Shown one piece after another: positions 1-10,407 of a DNA stretch of 64,000 nucleotides. Numbering within the stretch: the first letter of the stretch is position 1; every line of letters begins with the position of its first letter. The stretch is from Schizochytrium sp. TIO01. Lineage: Eukaryota; Sar; Bigyra; Thraustochytrida; Thraustochytriidae. The notes beneath the pieces were generated by a model that had not been told where the DNA came from, did no database searches, and saw nothing but the letters and a program-made list of their open reading frames with translations. Position numbers and translations under genes: made by a program. The stretch is taken from assembly GCA_004764695.1 (NCBI GenBank), contig SMSO01000031.1, positions 928,600 to 992,599 on the forward strand, read 5' to 3'.

Positions 1-103
1 TAACTGTAATTCAAACACGTGTCACGTGGTTTACTTATTTTTAATTAATTAAAAATTGAAAGAAAAAATAATAACTTTATACTTTGAGAGTCGAGGTCTT
101 GTA

Positions 104-137
<34 letters not shown>

Positions 138-629
138 GCAAGGATGACCCACTTCTTTAAAGACGAAGACGCAGAACCGTCATGATCACGATGGTGTTTG
201 GGATATAGCGTGATAGTAGCCTTGGTTTTCTGGCACCGAGCTCTACCAACAAAGCAAAACTTGAGGAACTCCGAAAGGTAGCACAAGCAAGCTACTTGAG
301 GCAAAGAGCAAACAAACTGAGAACTACAACAGTGATACCTACCTACTTAGGTATTAGAGCAGCGAAGTTATAAGGCTGGAGAACCTGAAGGATTGGAGCG
401 CGGTGCTGAGGGGCGAACTAAAGAAGCTCAAGTTCTTTAAATTATATACGTCAAACAATAAACAAAAATAGTATCTTGGATCTCTCGGCGCAATGGGTTG
501 GTGGGCAAATTAATTAGCAAATTCCTATCGGCGGCAGGCAATACATCCGTACTTGGAATGCTCGACAGGAGGACAGTTCCAAAACGAGATCCGGGGATCA
601 AACTTTCAAGTTGTTCTAACGACCCAAGA
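1..629. other. Intergenic, AT-rich end of window
   Basis: No convincing gene. The first 90 bases are AT-rich (TTAATTAATTAAAAA-type), followed by an ATG/GAT trinucleotide run. The rest is the 3' flank of the minus-strand CFAP99 gene. Open frames here have low-complexity or shadow composition, such as a poly-His run produced by the trinucleotide repeat. Confidence 0.6.
104..136. repeat. (ATG)11 microsatellite
   Basis: Eleven uninterrupted ATG units in non-coding sequence beyond the 3' end of CFAP99. Confidence 0.95.
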
Positions 630-2999
630 TCATGGCATAGATGCTGGTGAGCCCACACGGTTCTTCCAGTCTTTAATGCGCGTTGCGTAAGGGTTAATGC
701 CGTCGAGATGTTTCTGTACTCGGGTTCTGCGCTCGTGCTCGGACTGCACCTGAGAACGTTTGGTCTTAAAAACTGCAAAGTTCTTGGCTTTGGTCTTCTC
801 TCGGGCGGCATGCAAAGATGCAGCAGCTTCTGCAGCTGCCTGACGACGGGTCAAAGCTTGATGCCGACGGTACTCATTGCGAACAGTAAGATCGCGGTTC
901 TTGATAAATTCTTGTGAAGCTGCCTCCGCCTGAGCAGTACGCTGCGTTGTGCGTGCTTTGCGCTCCATACCTTTGATGAACTCCTCGTGCACCTTAGCCT
1001 CTACCATCTCCTTAGCAGCTCCAAGGAACATGTTTCGTTTCTGAAGACGAGTTTCTTCCTCTTGCAAATTGCGAATCTCAGTCTCACGGCTCGCACGAAT
1101 CTCTGCTAGTCGATCCACGAGTCCCAGTTTCGCCTCATCGCGTAGTTCTTGTTCCAATCTCTGGCGCTCTTCGTCTCGCTCCCGCTGCTCACGTCGAGCC
1201 TTCCGATTTGCGGCAGCTGCAGCTTCACGTGCGCGGCGAATTTCGTGCAATCGATTCTTCATGGCCTTTTCTTTCTCGACTTTGCTCGAAATGATTTTAC
1301 GACGGATTTCATCTTTTTCCTTCGCAAACTTAATCTCATTCATTGCAAGTCGCTCCTTCAGCTCTACAAGTGACATTTCCTCAAGTAATCCATGACCCCC
1401 GCTCTTGGTCGGGTCAAACTGGGTCACTCGAACCACAGGCACGCGCTCTAGAGCGCGAATGCGTCGGATCATGTCATTTCGGAGCTCCAGCTCCTTGGCG
1501 TCATCAATCTTCTTCTGTGCCTCTCGTTCCTTTTGCTCTTCCCTTGCCTGCTTCATTTGCTCTCGATTTCGTTCTACAACCTTTTCTCGTTCCTTTTGAG
1601 GAATGTTCCGTCGAGCTTGAATTTCGTTGACAATGGAACGATTGCCTTCGACCTGCTCTTCCTTTTGGAGCTCCGAAAGAACTTGAATTTCTTTGCTCTC
1701 AACATTCATTTGTCGCACAACGCTCTGGTTTTCTTCAAGTTTGCGTTCTTGAGCCATTTTGGCCTTTTGTTGCGATAGCACGCTCGCAAGCCGTCGTTCT
1801 TCGACCTGTCGCATACGATTGCGCTCATCTTCCTGGCGTTGCTCTGTTTGCCACTTGTAAAATTCAGTAGAGTCTCTAAGATTCTCCTCGTACTCTTGTA
1901 ACAATTGTGCCTCCTGTTCTTGTTTTTTCTTGTACAGCGCATCTTCACGTAGAATGGCTGCGGTGTTTAGTTTTACAGAGCCAGCTTGCGATTCAAAGTC
2001 AGGCACTGGGTTTGCTCGGAATTTTTTATTAAGAATCTTATTCAACTCTCGCTCCTGGGCCTCTACAGCTCTAGACAGGGTGTCTTTGGTCTCACTAAGC
2101 TTAAAAGACTCATCTTTCTCGTACTTCTGCCTTGTTTCCTGCATTTTCTGTTCTTTTGCTGCCTCGCGTTCTGCCTCAATATCCGCGAGGCTACGCAAGT
2201 TCAAGGTTTTAGGAACTGGGTTCGCGGTGATGCATTGCTTGATCTTCATTGGTTCAGGTACTCGCACTGGCCTCACTGGGGTGATATTGAACGGCTTTGG
2301 AATTGTTGGTGGCTTCTTCAAGACCTCGGAAATTCCTGCAACACTAGAACTTTCTTCTTGCCGTTGTGCCAATCCAAACGCGGCTTCACTAAGTTCATCG
2401 CACAGAGCCTTGGCCTGCGCATGTGCACGATCTACATTTGCAATAATAACCCTTTCAACAAAATTCAGATCATAGTATTGAATCCACTTATCTTTCACCC
2501 ACTTCTCTAGTGTCGCTTTGTCAAAAATATATGAAAGAAACACGTGCATTTTTTCGGCAGCCTGAGATCGTACTAGTCTAGCGAAAGCCGGAAACCCTAG
2601 TTCCTCAAGACGCAATAATGCCAAGTAAGACAAAATCATGTACTTTGTATAATCTCCACGAGAGGTTGTTGCCCCATTATTAAAGTAGAAACTCGTGATC
2701 AGGGTTTTTAAGATCGCTTTATACCGCACACATCCATATAAAACCTGCTTTACAAACTCTTTGTCTGGCGCGAGTACATCGGAGCGCTTTGCGAGTGTCT
2801 CTTCGGCATGCGAGTCAACAGTGATGACCACGGGATCGAATGTTTTGAGTGTCTCCTCGCAAAGACTGATGAGATCTCCTGCGCTTAGTCCCTGAATTTC
2901 TCCTGAACCTCCCCGAGACATTGTGTTCGCCGTCGTACGACTCTTCAAGGACCCCATGGCCAGCTGGCCTTCATCGTCTTTCCTTTCCGACAGCTCCAT
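630..2999 (-). CDS. CFAP99: Cilia- and flagella-associated protein 99 (CFAP99)
   Basis: A 789-aa intronless frame. Residues ~42-200 form the helical N-terminal region of CFAP99, including a conserved GCVRYK stretch near residue 88 followed by an FYFNNG and LEELGFPAF segment. From ~270 to the end the protein is highly charged coiled coil. A conserved LLEEMSLVELKERLA block near residue 536 is the other family hallmark. CFAP99 is an axonemal protein, so the organism should make motile cilia at some stage. The ATG at 2999 is the first in frame; Met residues at 15 and 27 are alternatives. It diverges from the EF-hand gene across a 0.7-kb spacer. Codons mix A/T- and G/C-ending forms, unlike the C-ending bias of the metabolic genes here. 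Family assignment is by remembered motif pattern, not a search. Confidence 0.82.
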   Translation of the reverse strand: MELSERKDDEGQLAMGSLKSRTTANTMSRGGSGEIQGLSAGDLISLCEETLKTFDPVVITVDSHAEETLAKRSDVLAPDKEFVKQVLYGCVRYKAILKTLITSFYFNNGATTSRGDYTKYMILSYLALLRLEELGFPAFARLVRSQAAEKMHVFLSYIFDKATLEKWVKDKWIQYYDLNFVERVIIANVDRAHAQAKALCDELSEAAFGLAQRQEESSSVAGISEVLKKPPTIPKPFNITPVRPVRVPEPMKIKQCITANPVPKTLNLRSLADIEAEREAAKEQKMQETRQKYEKDESFKLSETKDTLSRAVEAQERELNKILNKKFRANPVPDFESQAGSVKLNTAAILREDALYKKKQEQEAQLLQEYEENLRDSTEFYKWQTEQRQEDERNRMRQVEERRLASVLSQQKAKMAQERKLEENQSVVRQMNVESKEIQVLSELQKEEQVEGNRSIVNEIQARRNIPQKEREKVVERNREQMKQAREEQKEREAQKKIDDAKELELRNDMIRRIRALERVPVVRVTQFDPTKSGGHGLLEEMSLVELKERLAMNEIKFAKEKDEIRRKIISSKVEKEKAMKNRLHEIRRAREAAAAANRKARREQRERDEERQRLEQELRDEAKLGLVDRLAEIRASRETEIRNLQEEETRLQKRNMFLGAAKEMVEAKVHEEFIKGMERKARTTQRTAQAEAASQEFIKNRDLTVRNEYRRHQALTRRQAAAEAAASLHAAREKTKAKNFAVFKTKRSQVQSEHERRTRVQKHLDGINPYATRIKDWKNRVGSPASMP

Positions 3000-3100
3000 C
3001 CTGCTTTAGCACTACTTCGCAAGGCAGAAACCGAAACGTCAAACACGACGTCTGACAAAACCCAACACACCCTCGTTGCGCGTTCCCAGCTAGATAGCTA

Positions 3101-3118
3101 GCCAGCCAGCTGGCTGGC
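3101..3118. repeat. 18-bp perfect palindrome
   Basis: GCCAGCCAG followed directly by CTGGCTGGC. It sits ~100 bp upstream of the CFAP99 start codon, next to GCTAG-type repeats. It could be a dimeric factor site or a chance product of the local CAGC/TAGC simple sequence. Confidence 0.8.
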
Positions 3119-3129
3119 GATTTTGCAGT

Positions 3130-3161
3130 AAGCTTGCGCTTGCAGGCGCGCATGCAAGCTT
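3130..3161. repeat. Inverted repeat in divergent spacer
   Basis: Arms AAGCTTGC (3130-3137) and GCAAGCTT (3154-3161) flank a 16-nt, GC-rich centre that itself contains TTGCAGGCGCGCATGCAA-like symmetry. Function unknown. Confidence 0.7.
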
Positions 3162-3715
3162 TCTTCCAGCCTCAAGGCCCTCAGTGTTGCCTCAAGTATG
3201 TCCTTGCCTCTCCTACGAGCATCAAGAGCGCATTCCTAAATTCCATACAGGTTCCTAATGATTATACGTATCTCATCAACGATCCGTTGAAGTACGCACT
3301 TGAACAAGCCACCGGACCCTTCGCAGCAATGCTGACTAGTCTATTCCGTTAATTAGGGGTCCACAAAACATTAGCTATATCAGCGATCGAACACATAATT
3401 GCATAATAAAGGTCCAGTGTATTTGCCTTTTAGCACACCATCATTCGGCGGTTAAGAGTATTCTAAGTGAGTGTGCGAAAGAGCAAGATGGCGGCACTTT
3501 TTGGTATGTGTCAAATGACAAAATGACAGCAGGGACAGTAATGGTCTATCTATTTGTTGGTTAGTAGAGATCAATATAGCTTACGTATGCAGCGCGATTC
3601 TTTGCGGTTCTTGGAGATTAAGGGAACCTTAGATCTAGCAGATCTAGTACGAGCTACAAACGTCTATTTTTCATTGAGGGCCAGACTGGGTTAGCTCTGC
3701 GTCACAACCTTTGCC

Positions 3716-6700
3716 TTGCTCTGCTCTGCCCTGTTTAGCGCCAGGCCAGGGCAGAAAGCAACTCGGAAACTCACATACACAGGCGTGGAGCCATTGGTAC
3801 GGAGAATGCCACAGGGTTACCATGGAAGCTCGCCAAGGCGCCGGGCGACCTCTCTAGGGAAGCTTGGTTTTTCACCAGCGAGTCCACGCAGTAGCAGTCG
3901 GTCTCGCAGGCATAGCAGTCCACCGCCTCGGACAAGCAAACGTGACACAACACATCAGCAGTTGTCAGAGCTAAGAGAAAAGATCAGAGGCCCCTTGCAA
4001 AGAGAAGGAGAGGATCTCAACGTGAGTAACAGTGCCCCCAAGCCAGTTGGAGTCCTTCGTCGACGCCTTTCATCTTCGACAAATGCGGTTGTCACCAGAA
4101 TACGAAGCATGTCTAGTTCAGATCCAGCTGTACCAAAAAATACCGCTCTCGAACGCATTCTCAGTCGGTTTGAATTTTATGCCGTGTCTTCGAATACAAA
4201 TTCACGGTCAGCAACTGAACGCCCGTATCTGACAAGAGCTAGAGTTCGTCAAATGCTGTTGGATGTTCAAGGGAAAAAGTCACTTAAACTACTCGATGCG
4301 ACTATGAATGCGCTTGACACACACCACACTGGGCAAATTCACTATGATGAATTTGTTAGCTTTGTGTCGTGGGGACCAGAGGAGCTCGCTTCTATTGCGA
4401 TTCGGCTGCGTCGCAAGTTGAAAAATAGTGCAAACTCAAGCTTGTATAATTGCTTTGCATTAGTTTCAGACACAAAGTCGCACAATGTTATACCAGAAAA
4501 ACTTCTAGCTCTCATTGACCACAAACTAGATATTCAGCTCACTCCCGGCGAGGCGCATTGGATTGCACATAAAATTGGACCATCCTTGCGAATATTCAAA
4601 AGATATCTCAAAAGCGATGTGAGCACATTAATCGAGTCTTGGACTTCAGATCATGAGTGGCTTACAGATATTGCTATTTCTTTTAGCGCAAAAGAGGACG
4701 AAATTAGAAAAGAGCAGGGTTTTGAACCAGTCCCTCTCATCCAAACGGGCCAAACTTCGCTTCGAGTGGGATTGCCTCGATTCTGGATGAGACGTACATC
4801 AAGGAATTCAGCTCATGATGGGAATGTATTATCCAAAACTCAGCGGCGCATTCGTGTAAATCGGGCAACTGGAGATGAAGGGTCTGTTGATTCAGCAGCT
4901 TCAGATAGTGCAGGTAGTGATGACGATGCATCTGAACAAGACTCAGAGCATGCTGATAGTGCTGACTCATCTGCATCCGAGGATGATGAGGATGACAGCG
5001 AAGAAGAAGATAGTTCAGAGAATGAGAAAAGGCGTAACAGAAAAGATGCTCAAAGTAACTCTAAGAGGTCAAGATCTCGCAGTTGCCTTGAGAGCAAGAG
5101 CGCACGTGGAGGATCACCTACAAAGCGAGTTCTTCACCATGGGAGTATTGGAGTAGCTCCACTCAGCCAACTCGAGATCGCAGAAGGCAAAACGGATGCA
5201 GGTCTAGTTGCTGATGGTTATGTTTGTCTGGAAACACCTTTAGATAATCGTAAAATACGCTTGGCAAAAGCCCCTTATTTGTGGATGCGCAGAGAAGCTG
5301 TTCGATTTGATACTGTTTCGGAGCCCGATGCTATCTTAGAAGTGGCTGTCACTTTAGGGAATGCATCAAAGCGAACCTCTCCAGTATGGACCCCCCCATG
5401 TCGAGGATTCAAACGACTGTGCTTTAACTTTGCCACAGCTGCAAAGGCTTTAGAAGCGACAAAACATGGAAGCGAAGCCTTCACCGGAATATGGACTCAT
5501 GACTATTTTTTATGGTACCGCAAAGCAGACAGCACATACACGCGAGAGCAACTTGCAAGCTGGCGTCACAAGGGGCTTGCTCAACATGGATGGCGGGATG
5601 AGCAGCAACAGCCGCACGGTCAAGCACTACAAACACGTCTGCGAGAGAGGACTAGATCCCAAGTTGCAGAAATACGTAAATCAGCTGGAAAGTACTTCGA
5701 TCCTGTCGATATTTTAGACCAGGTTGCTCCAAACACAGACCGCCTTAGGAAGAAAGCTTTTGTTCAAGGTTTACATAAACTCGGAATTCAATTATCTGCG
5801 CATGATCTCGCGGCAATTTTTGACTCGCTTGATGTTTATGGGAATAATTATGTTCTTCGAGAAGATGTTGTGGACTTTTTTGAGTTATCAGACAAGGAGC
5901 TCGAGAATATCCTTATCCAAATTCAAGCATTTATGCGTCATTCAAAGCGTGAAGGAGAGACTTTACTTCGAATTTTTAAAAATCTAGACACGCGTGGTAA
6001 TGGAAGACTTACAGCTCGTGATATTCATAAACTTCTTTGTAAAATGGGCATTCTTGCATCAATAGCTGAAGCTCAAAGGCTTATCGATCGTATCGACACA
6101 AATGAAAATGGAGTTGTGGAAATGGAGGAATTTGTAGATTTTGTGCATCGAGGTGACCTCTCAAACCGAAGTTCAGATATCACTATCGTCTCTTCCAATG
6201 TTCGCGCTGCAGCGCGCAAGCTCCATGAAATTGCAATCCAGCAAGCTCAACTTGGAATGAACACCGGTAGGCTTTCTCATAGTCTAGATACCGAATTTGT
6301 ATGGTTACGCCTGTTAGGACAACAAGCAGACAGGCTTTCGGGTAGAGCTTTGAGAAGAAAAATCCTCGACCCTCATCGATTAAGGCAAATTCTTCACAAG
6401 AAAGGGCTTCGACTACGTAAAGAGGAGGTCGTTACGCTGGTTGAATCTCTCGAGCCAGACTTTGACCGCCTTAAAGGACTTGGGTTCAAGAGCTTCGATC
6501 GTTTTGTGCGTCACGTTCAGCCCACAGACGAAGCTGAGGTTTCAAAGAAAGATGAAAAGGTGGAGGAAACCGCACTTGTGGTATCTCAAGAGCAAGGAAA
6601 ACGACAATCTAGACTTGCTCACGTCATTGAAGACTTGAACACTATCCTTTTGAACCAAGGTACAAGCGCACCTGACATGTTTGATCGACTTTTCGCAGAG

Positions 6701-9049
6701 GAACTCGGACGGAAAGCAAAAAGAGTCAAGAATCATGTATTTATCATGGGTCTTGAAAGGATTGGAGCCCTTGCACGCCTACCGTCCACGGGAGATCGAG
6801 ATCGTCTTCTCTCACTGCTGGACCAAAATCGGGATGGCTATATTTCTAAAATTGACTTCACGAAATTTGTGCAAAATGTATTAGATGAGGATGAAGCATC
6901 AACTTCTCAAGCCCTTATTTTAAGGAGTCCTACCCGAAATGACGCGCAAAGCATAGATTCTTCGGATTCACATTCTTTAGATTCAGACGATGAAAGCTCA
7001 AGTGATGAGGACGAGCACGCAAATGCGCCCTCGTCTCCTCGAAAGAGAAAAAAACACGATGAATCTCATTGGTGGCTTAGTCTCGAGGGTAAGTCTACCA
7101 AGGCACATGCTGCAAAGTCTCCTCGTAGCCAACGGTCTCCTAAATCATCATTGCAAAAAGCTGAGAATGAAGAAGATCAAGCATTTGTGAGCAATCTCAT
7201 GGCAAACGATGTCCGACAAAGTTGGCTGTTGCATCTCGATTCGATTAATGCCTTCTCTGCGCTCTCACAAGTAGATCAAGCTCAGGTTATACAACAAAAA
7301 AGAAACACAAATAGTCGTGATGGTAAAAGTTCAGCGACTGTGTTGAATCTTTATCTAGTCCAATCTGCTGTTGAAGCTGCAGCCCGGGAGCATGGTGGTC
7401 CGCTGCAATTGCTGAAAAGGTTCCGTAAACAAGATAAATCTGGTAGAGGTTATTTGTCCAAGAGTGCCTTTAACAAAGTGTTAAGTAGCGTTCACCTCGA
7501 AATTCCAAAGTCTGAGCACAAAGCTCTTCAGACCTTGCTAAAAGACAGCAAAGGAAAGGTCGACTACTCCCTTTTCTGTGATATTGTGCAAAAATCTAGC
7601 GAAATAAAGGGCATAAATGTTGATGGAGTGCATCGTCGGCTAGGGAAACTATTCGAGCACTGTCAAGACGTAAGAAGTATTTTTGAGAGTTTTGATCGCA
7701 AAGGAGAAGGTAAAATACTTCAAAATGAGTTCGATCAAGCTCTTATGCTATGCAGTGTTGCAATCCCCAAATATGATTGGTCTGTACTTCAACCCCAGCT
7801 TGTACGTGAAGGAAAGGTAGACTACATGCAATTTTGTGAACTGCTCGAGACCTCGGATCTCGCGCATCCACTTTCAATGCATAAAAATCGCAAACCTGAT
7901 GAGGTTCGTTTTTTCAAAGCATTGGTAGAGCATCGCGGTGCTTTGACCCATGCTTCTGATAGTGATTTACGAGAAATTTTTGAACCCTACGATGAAGATG
8001 GTCATGGTGTAATAGCCTGTGCTGACGCGTTTATCGCAATTGAATCACTAGTGTCCAAGTCCGACTTGAAAAACTTTGTTCCTCGCGAACTCATTCGTAG
8101 TATTGTTGCTCGGTATGCAAACGCAGATCGTTTTGATTACCTTGCATTTTCTGAAGCATTTGAAAATTCGGCTGTCCATTTACAAGACCAAGGGGACTTC
8201 TTACGCCGGCTTTCCAACGACATCAGCCGAAGTACAAAAATCCTCAACTTATCATTTCTAAAAGTAATGGAGGCACAAGATGTACAAGGGTATGGGAAAA
8301 TGAGCCGATACACATTCCGACGTTGCCTTCGACAAGACCTGGGCATCAAAATTTCTGAGCGTGAGCTGGCTTTTCTAATGGACATTGCAGAAACCCAAGG
8401 CGATGGAAATGTAGATTATATTTTCCTTAATGAGAAGCTGGCTCTACACACTAACGCGTTACCTAGTGCGGAGAGCCTCGCCCGGCACAGAGAGCTTGTT
8501 GAATTACTTCAGCAATCAATAGATCATGCCAGACAAAACGACTCATTCTTCGATCTTCGTACGCGTTTCCATAGTTTTACCAGTGGGAAGGATATCGCTT
8601 CAGGACCACAGCTTGGCCGATTTGTGGCCAGCTTCAGTTTATTTGCATCAACGGAGGACCTAAGGGTACTTGCTCCAGGGGGTGCTCTCTCATTCAATGC
8701 TCTTTCCAAGCTTCTGGAAATTGATGAATCTGAATGGGACATCATTGCTGTGCGATGTAAGCGTCGCATGAACGACCTGGAGCGCCAGGGTAAATATTTC
8801 ACCCAAGAGTGCTTTCTTTATGACGAGTGTGCATCAGAGGTCACTAAGTTGTCGCACGCGTCATCTGGCATATCTCGCCGTGCCTTTGTCAAAGTATGTA
8901 AGGACTTAGGACTTCCAATCAGCTTGGAGCAGCTCGACATGATCCTTCGCCGGTTTCAGAACAAGGAAAATGGCCTCGTTACATACCAGGCATTCATAGA
9001 TTTTGTATGCACCCGTGCGCGTTTGTGTGATATCACGACAAGCTTTTAA
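3716..9049 (+). CDS. Large multi-EF-hand calcium-binding protein (EFCAB6-like)
   Basis: A 1,777-aa intronless frame with about ten EF-hand-like loops, near residues 201, 705, 755, 792, 1036, 1240, 1328, 1428, 1558 and 1748. The best canonical loop is DTNENGVVEMEE (~792-803). Others (DQNRDGYISKID, starting at residue 1036) deviate at position 12 or other ligands, so only a subset should bind Ca2+. Regular spacing of degenerate EF pairs over a very long chain resembles EFCAB6-type proteins. Two acidic, Ser/Asp/Glu-rich linkers lie at ~385-440 and ~1080-1100. Residues ~495-615 contain two segments ending YLWMRRE and YFLWYRKAD that suggest a MABP-like beta-prism (inference). Start: first ATG at 3716; a second Met lies ~30 codons in. 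Role unproven; the divergent CFAP99 neighbour suggests a ciliary or basal-body function. Confidence 0.75.
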   Translation: MLCSALFSARPGQKATRKLTYTGVEPLVRRMPQGYHGSSPRRRATSLGKLGFSPASPRSSSRSRRHSSPPPRTSKRDTTHQQLSELREKIRGPLQREGEDLNVSNSAPKPVGVLRRRLSSSTNAVVTRIRSMSSSDPAVPKNTALERILSRFEFYAVSSNTNSRSATERPYLTRARVRQMLLDVQGKKSLKLLDATMNALDTHHTGQIHYDEFVSFVSWGPEELASIAIRLRRKLKNSANSSLYNCFALVSDTKSHNVIPEKLLALIDHKLDIQLTPGEAHWIAHKIGPSLRIFKRYLKSDVSTLIESWTSDHEWLTDIAISFSAKEDEIRKEQGFEPVPLIQTGQTSLRVGLPRFWMRRTSRNSAHDGNVLSKTQRRIRVNRATGDEGSVDSAASDSAGSDDDASEQDSEHADSADSSASEDDEDDSEEEDSSENEKRRNRKDAQSNSKRSRSRSCLESKSARGGSPTKRVLHHGSIGVAPLSQLEIAEGKTDAGLVADGYVCLETPLDNRKIRLAKAPYLWMRREAVRFDTVSEPDAILEVAVTLGNASKRTSPVWTPPCRGFKRLCFNFATAAKALEATKHGSEAFTGIWTHDYFLWYRKADSTYTREQLASWRHKGLAQHGWRDEQQQPHGQALQTRLRERTRSQVAEIRKSAGKYFDPVDILDQVAPNTDRLRKKAFVQGLHKLGIQLSAHDLAAIFDSLDVYGNNYVLREDVVDFFELSDKELENILIQIQAFMRHSKREGETLLRIFKNLDTRGNGRLTARDIHKLLCKMGILASIAEAQRLIDRIDTNENGVVEMEEFVDFVHRGDLSNRSSDITIVSSNVRAAARKLHEIAIQQAQLGMNTGRLSHSLDTEFVWLRLLGQQADRLSGRALRRKILDPHRLRQILHKKGLRLRKEEVVTLVESLEPDFDRLKGLGFKSFDRFVRHVQPTDEAEVSKKDEKVEETALVVSQEQGKRQSRLAHVIEDLNTILLNQGTSAPDMFDRLFAEELGRKAKRVKNHVFIMGLERIGALARLPSTGDRDRLLSLLDQNRDGYISKIDFTKFVQNVLDEDEASTSQALILRSPTRNDAQSIDSSDSHSLDSDDESSSDEDEHANAPSSPRKRKKHDESHWWLSLEGKSTKAHAAKSPRSQRSPKSSLQKAENEEDQAFVSNLMANDVRQSWLLHLDSINAFSALSQVDQAQVIQQKRNTNSRDGKSSATVLNLYLVQSAVEAAAREHGGPLQLLKRFRKQDKSGRGYLSKSAFNKVLSSVHLEIPKSEHKALQTLLKDSKGKVDYSLFCDIVQKSSEIKGINVDGVHRRLGKLFEHCQDVRSIFESFDRKGEGKILQNEFDQALMLCSVAIPKYDWSVLQPQLVREGKVDYMQFCELLETSDLAHPLSMHKNRKPDEVRFFKALVEHRGALTHASDSDLREIFEPYDEDGHGVIACADAFIAIESLVSKSDLKNFVPRELIRSIVARYANADRFDYLAFSEAFENSAVHLQDQGDFLRRLSNDISRSTKILNLSFLKVMEAQDVQGYGKMSRYTFRRCLRQDLGIKISERELAFLMDIAETQGDGNVDYIFLNEKLALHTNALPSAESLARHRELVELLQQSIDHARQNDSFFDLRTRFHSFTSGKDIASGPQLGRFVASFSLFASTEDLRVLAPGGALSFNALSKLLEIDESEWDIIAVRCKRRMNDLERQGKYFTQECFLYDECASEVTKLSHASSGISRRAFVKVCKDLGLPISLEQLDMILRRFQNKENGLVTYQAFIDFVCTRARLCDITTSF

Positions 9050-10407
9050 GCTAGTCTTTCATTAGACTACCTTATTCTGAATGTTGGATTCTAATTTTTA
9101 ATCTCCAATCTAACCTTGCTAATCATTTTGCTGCTGGAAAGTTTGTTTTGGTCGAAACTTGAATAACAAATTTCTACGAACCCAATAATAGTTCCTCCAA
9201 GGGTCACAATTTGTTCTTCTACGTAGTACCCCTGAGTCTACCCGCAAAATTGTTCAGAAATCGAGACTAACTTCGACGATTGAATAATTCATGGATTCCA
9301 TCTTACGAGGGGGTAAACACGTTCTTTTTACGTTGCGACTCATTCAAAGCGCCGTTGTTAATAGTTGGCAGAGAATTTTAAATTGAATCATGTTTAATTG
9401 AACTCAACTAGGGTACTTCTGCTATAGTTGAGACTAAGGCTATGGGTTCAAACGTAGACCTCAACGTCCAAGCTTGCTATATTGCCTTTCATTTGTTCAC
9501 GAAAATGAAAAGTATCTTCTGAATATACTCATCGTATAGCTCAACTCCTGACAACTACATGTCAATGATTTTTCGTCATTCTATAGTGTTGCTGCTGGTG
9601 ATGTCTTTTCAGCACATTTCAAAGAATTCATCCTTCATAGAATAAAAAATGAAGAAACTGGCCTCTCCTGGGAGCGCCATAGTGTCCCTGAGGTGTGTAC
9701 CTCCATATTGTTTTCGTGGTCTTTCATGACACCACTCGAGGCGGACGATAGAATCGCACAGTCCCCAATGAGGCCTTCCTCATGATGCGCATTCCATGCT
9801 TCCAAACCGTCTTCTAGGGGATTTGGACTCTACCTTGGTGAATGTAGGCCAGCGCCTTGCGTTATATTGTACAACTCCCTCTGCGCTCCGCGGACTTAGG
9901 TAGTAGATCAACCTAGACACCACGAGATCGCTTTCTTCCTTGTTTTCTTGCTTTAAGACTTCAAACATAGCATAACAAAGACGCTAGGCAGAGAGAGGCT
10001 TGTGGGGTTTAAGTGAAGTGCCATCGTCGCCAAGACATATTTAAACTTGGCAGAAGTCAACCCGACTTGCATCTGCCTGAGCAGTCCGCAAGGTCACCTG
10101 CTTACTTATTTGCTGTCCTTGCACAGGGCAAAGCCAGAGGAATAACCAGTGTATACTGCAACAGCATCTTTGTGGTAACTCGGGTTTTCCATATTCTTCA
10201 ACGTGTATAAAGCTGAGCAAGCCTATCCACTACTGCAGTACCATTATCAGAGACGACAAAACTCTGCTTCGAAACAACAAATCTTATCGATCGCCGCGCT
10301 CTGGTATCATTCCTCCGTTTGCTCTGTAGCTCGTATAAGGAGAGAGCTTTAGAAGTCTTGAACGAATCTGACAAACCGTTGAAGGTTTGTTGAGCTTGTA
10401 AAAAGCC
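9050..10407. other. Intergenic, nothing recognised
   Basis: A 1.36-kb spacer between two plus-strand genes. It has ordinary mixed composition, with no repeat array or recognisable coding frame. The last few hundred bases should contain the promoter of the RhoGEF gene. Confidence 0.6.

Larger units (their letters stand above)
3000..3715. promoter_or_regulatory. Divergent intergenic spacer, likely bidirectional promoter
   Basis: This 716-bp spacer lies head-to-head between CFAP99 (-) and the multi-EF-hand gene (+), so it must contain both 5' flanks. It holds an 18-bp perfect palindrome at 3101-3118 and an inverted repeat at 3130-3161, 100-165 bp upstream of the CFAP99 start. No TATA box or RFX-type X-box stands out. 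The promoter role is inferred from position only. A short plus-strand frame at 3134-3352 (72 codons) has no recognisable family. Confidence 0.45.

Noticed and set aside
104-304. Minus-strand frame with a poly-His run
   Set aside because: The His run is only the (ATG)n microsatellite read on the other strand; no flanking conservation.
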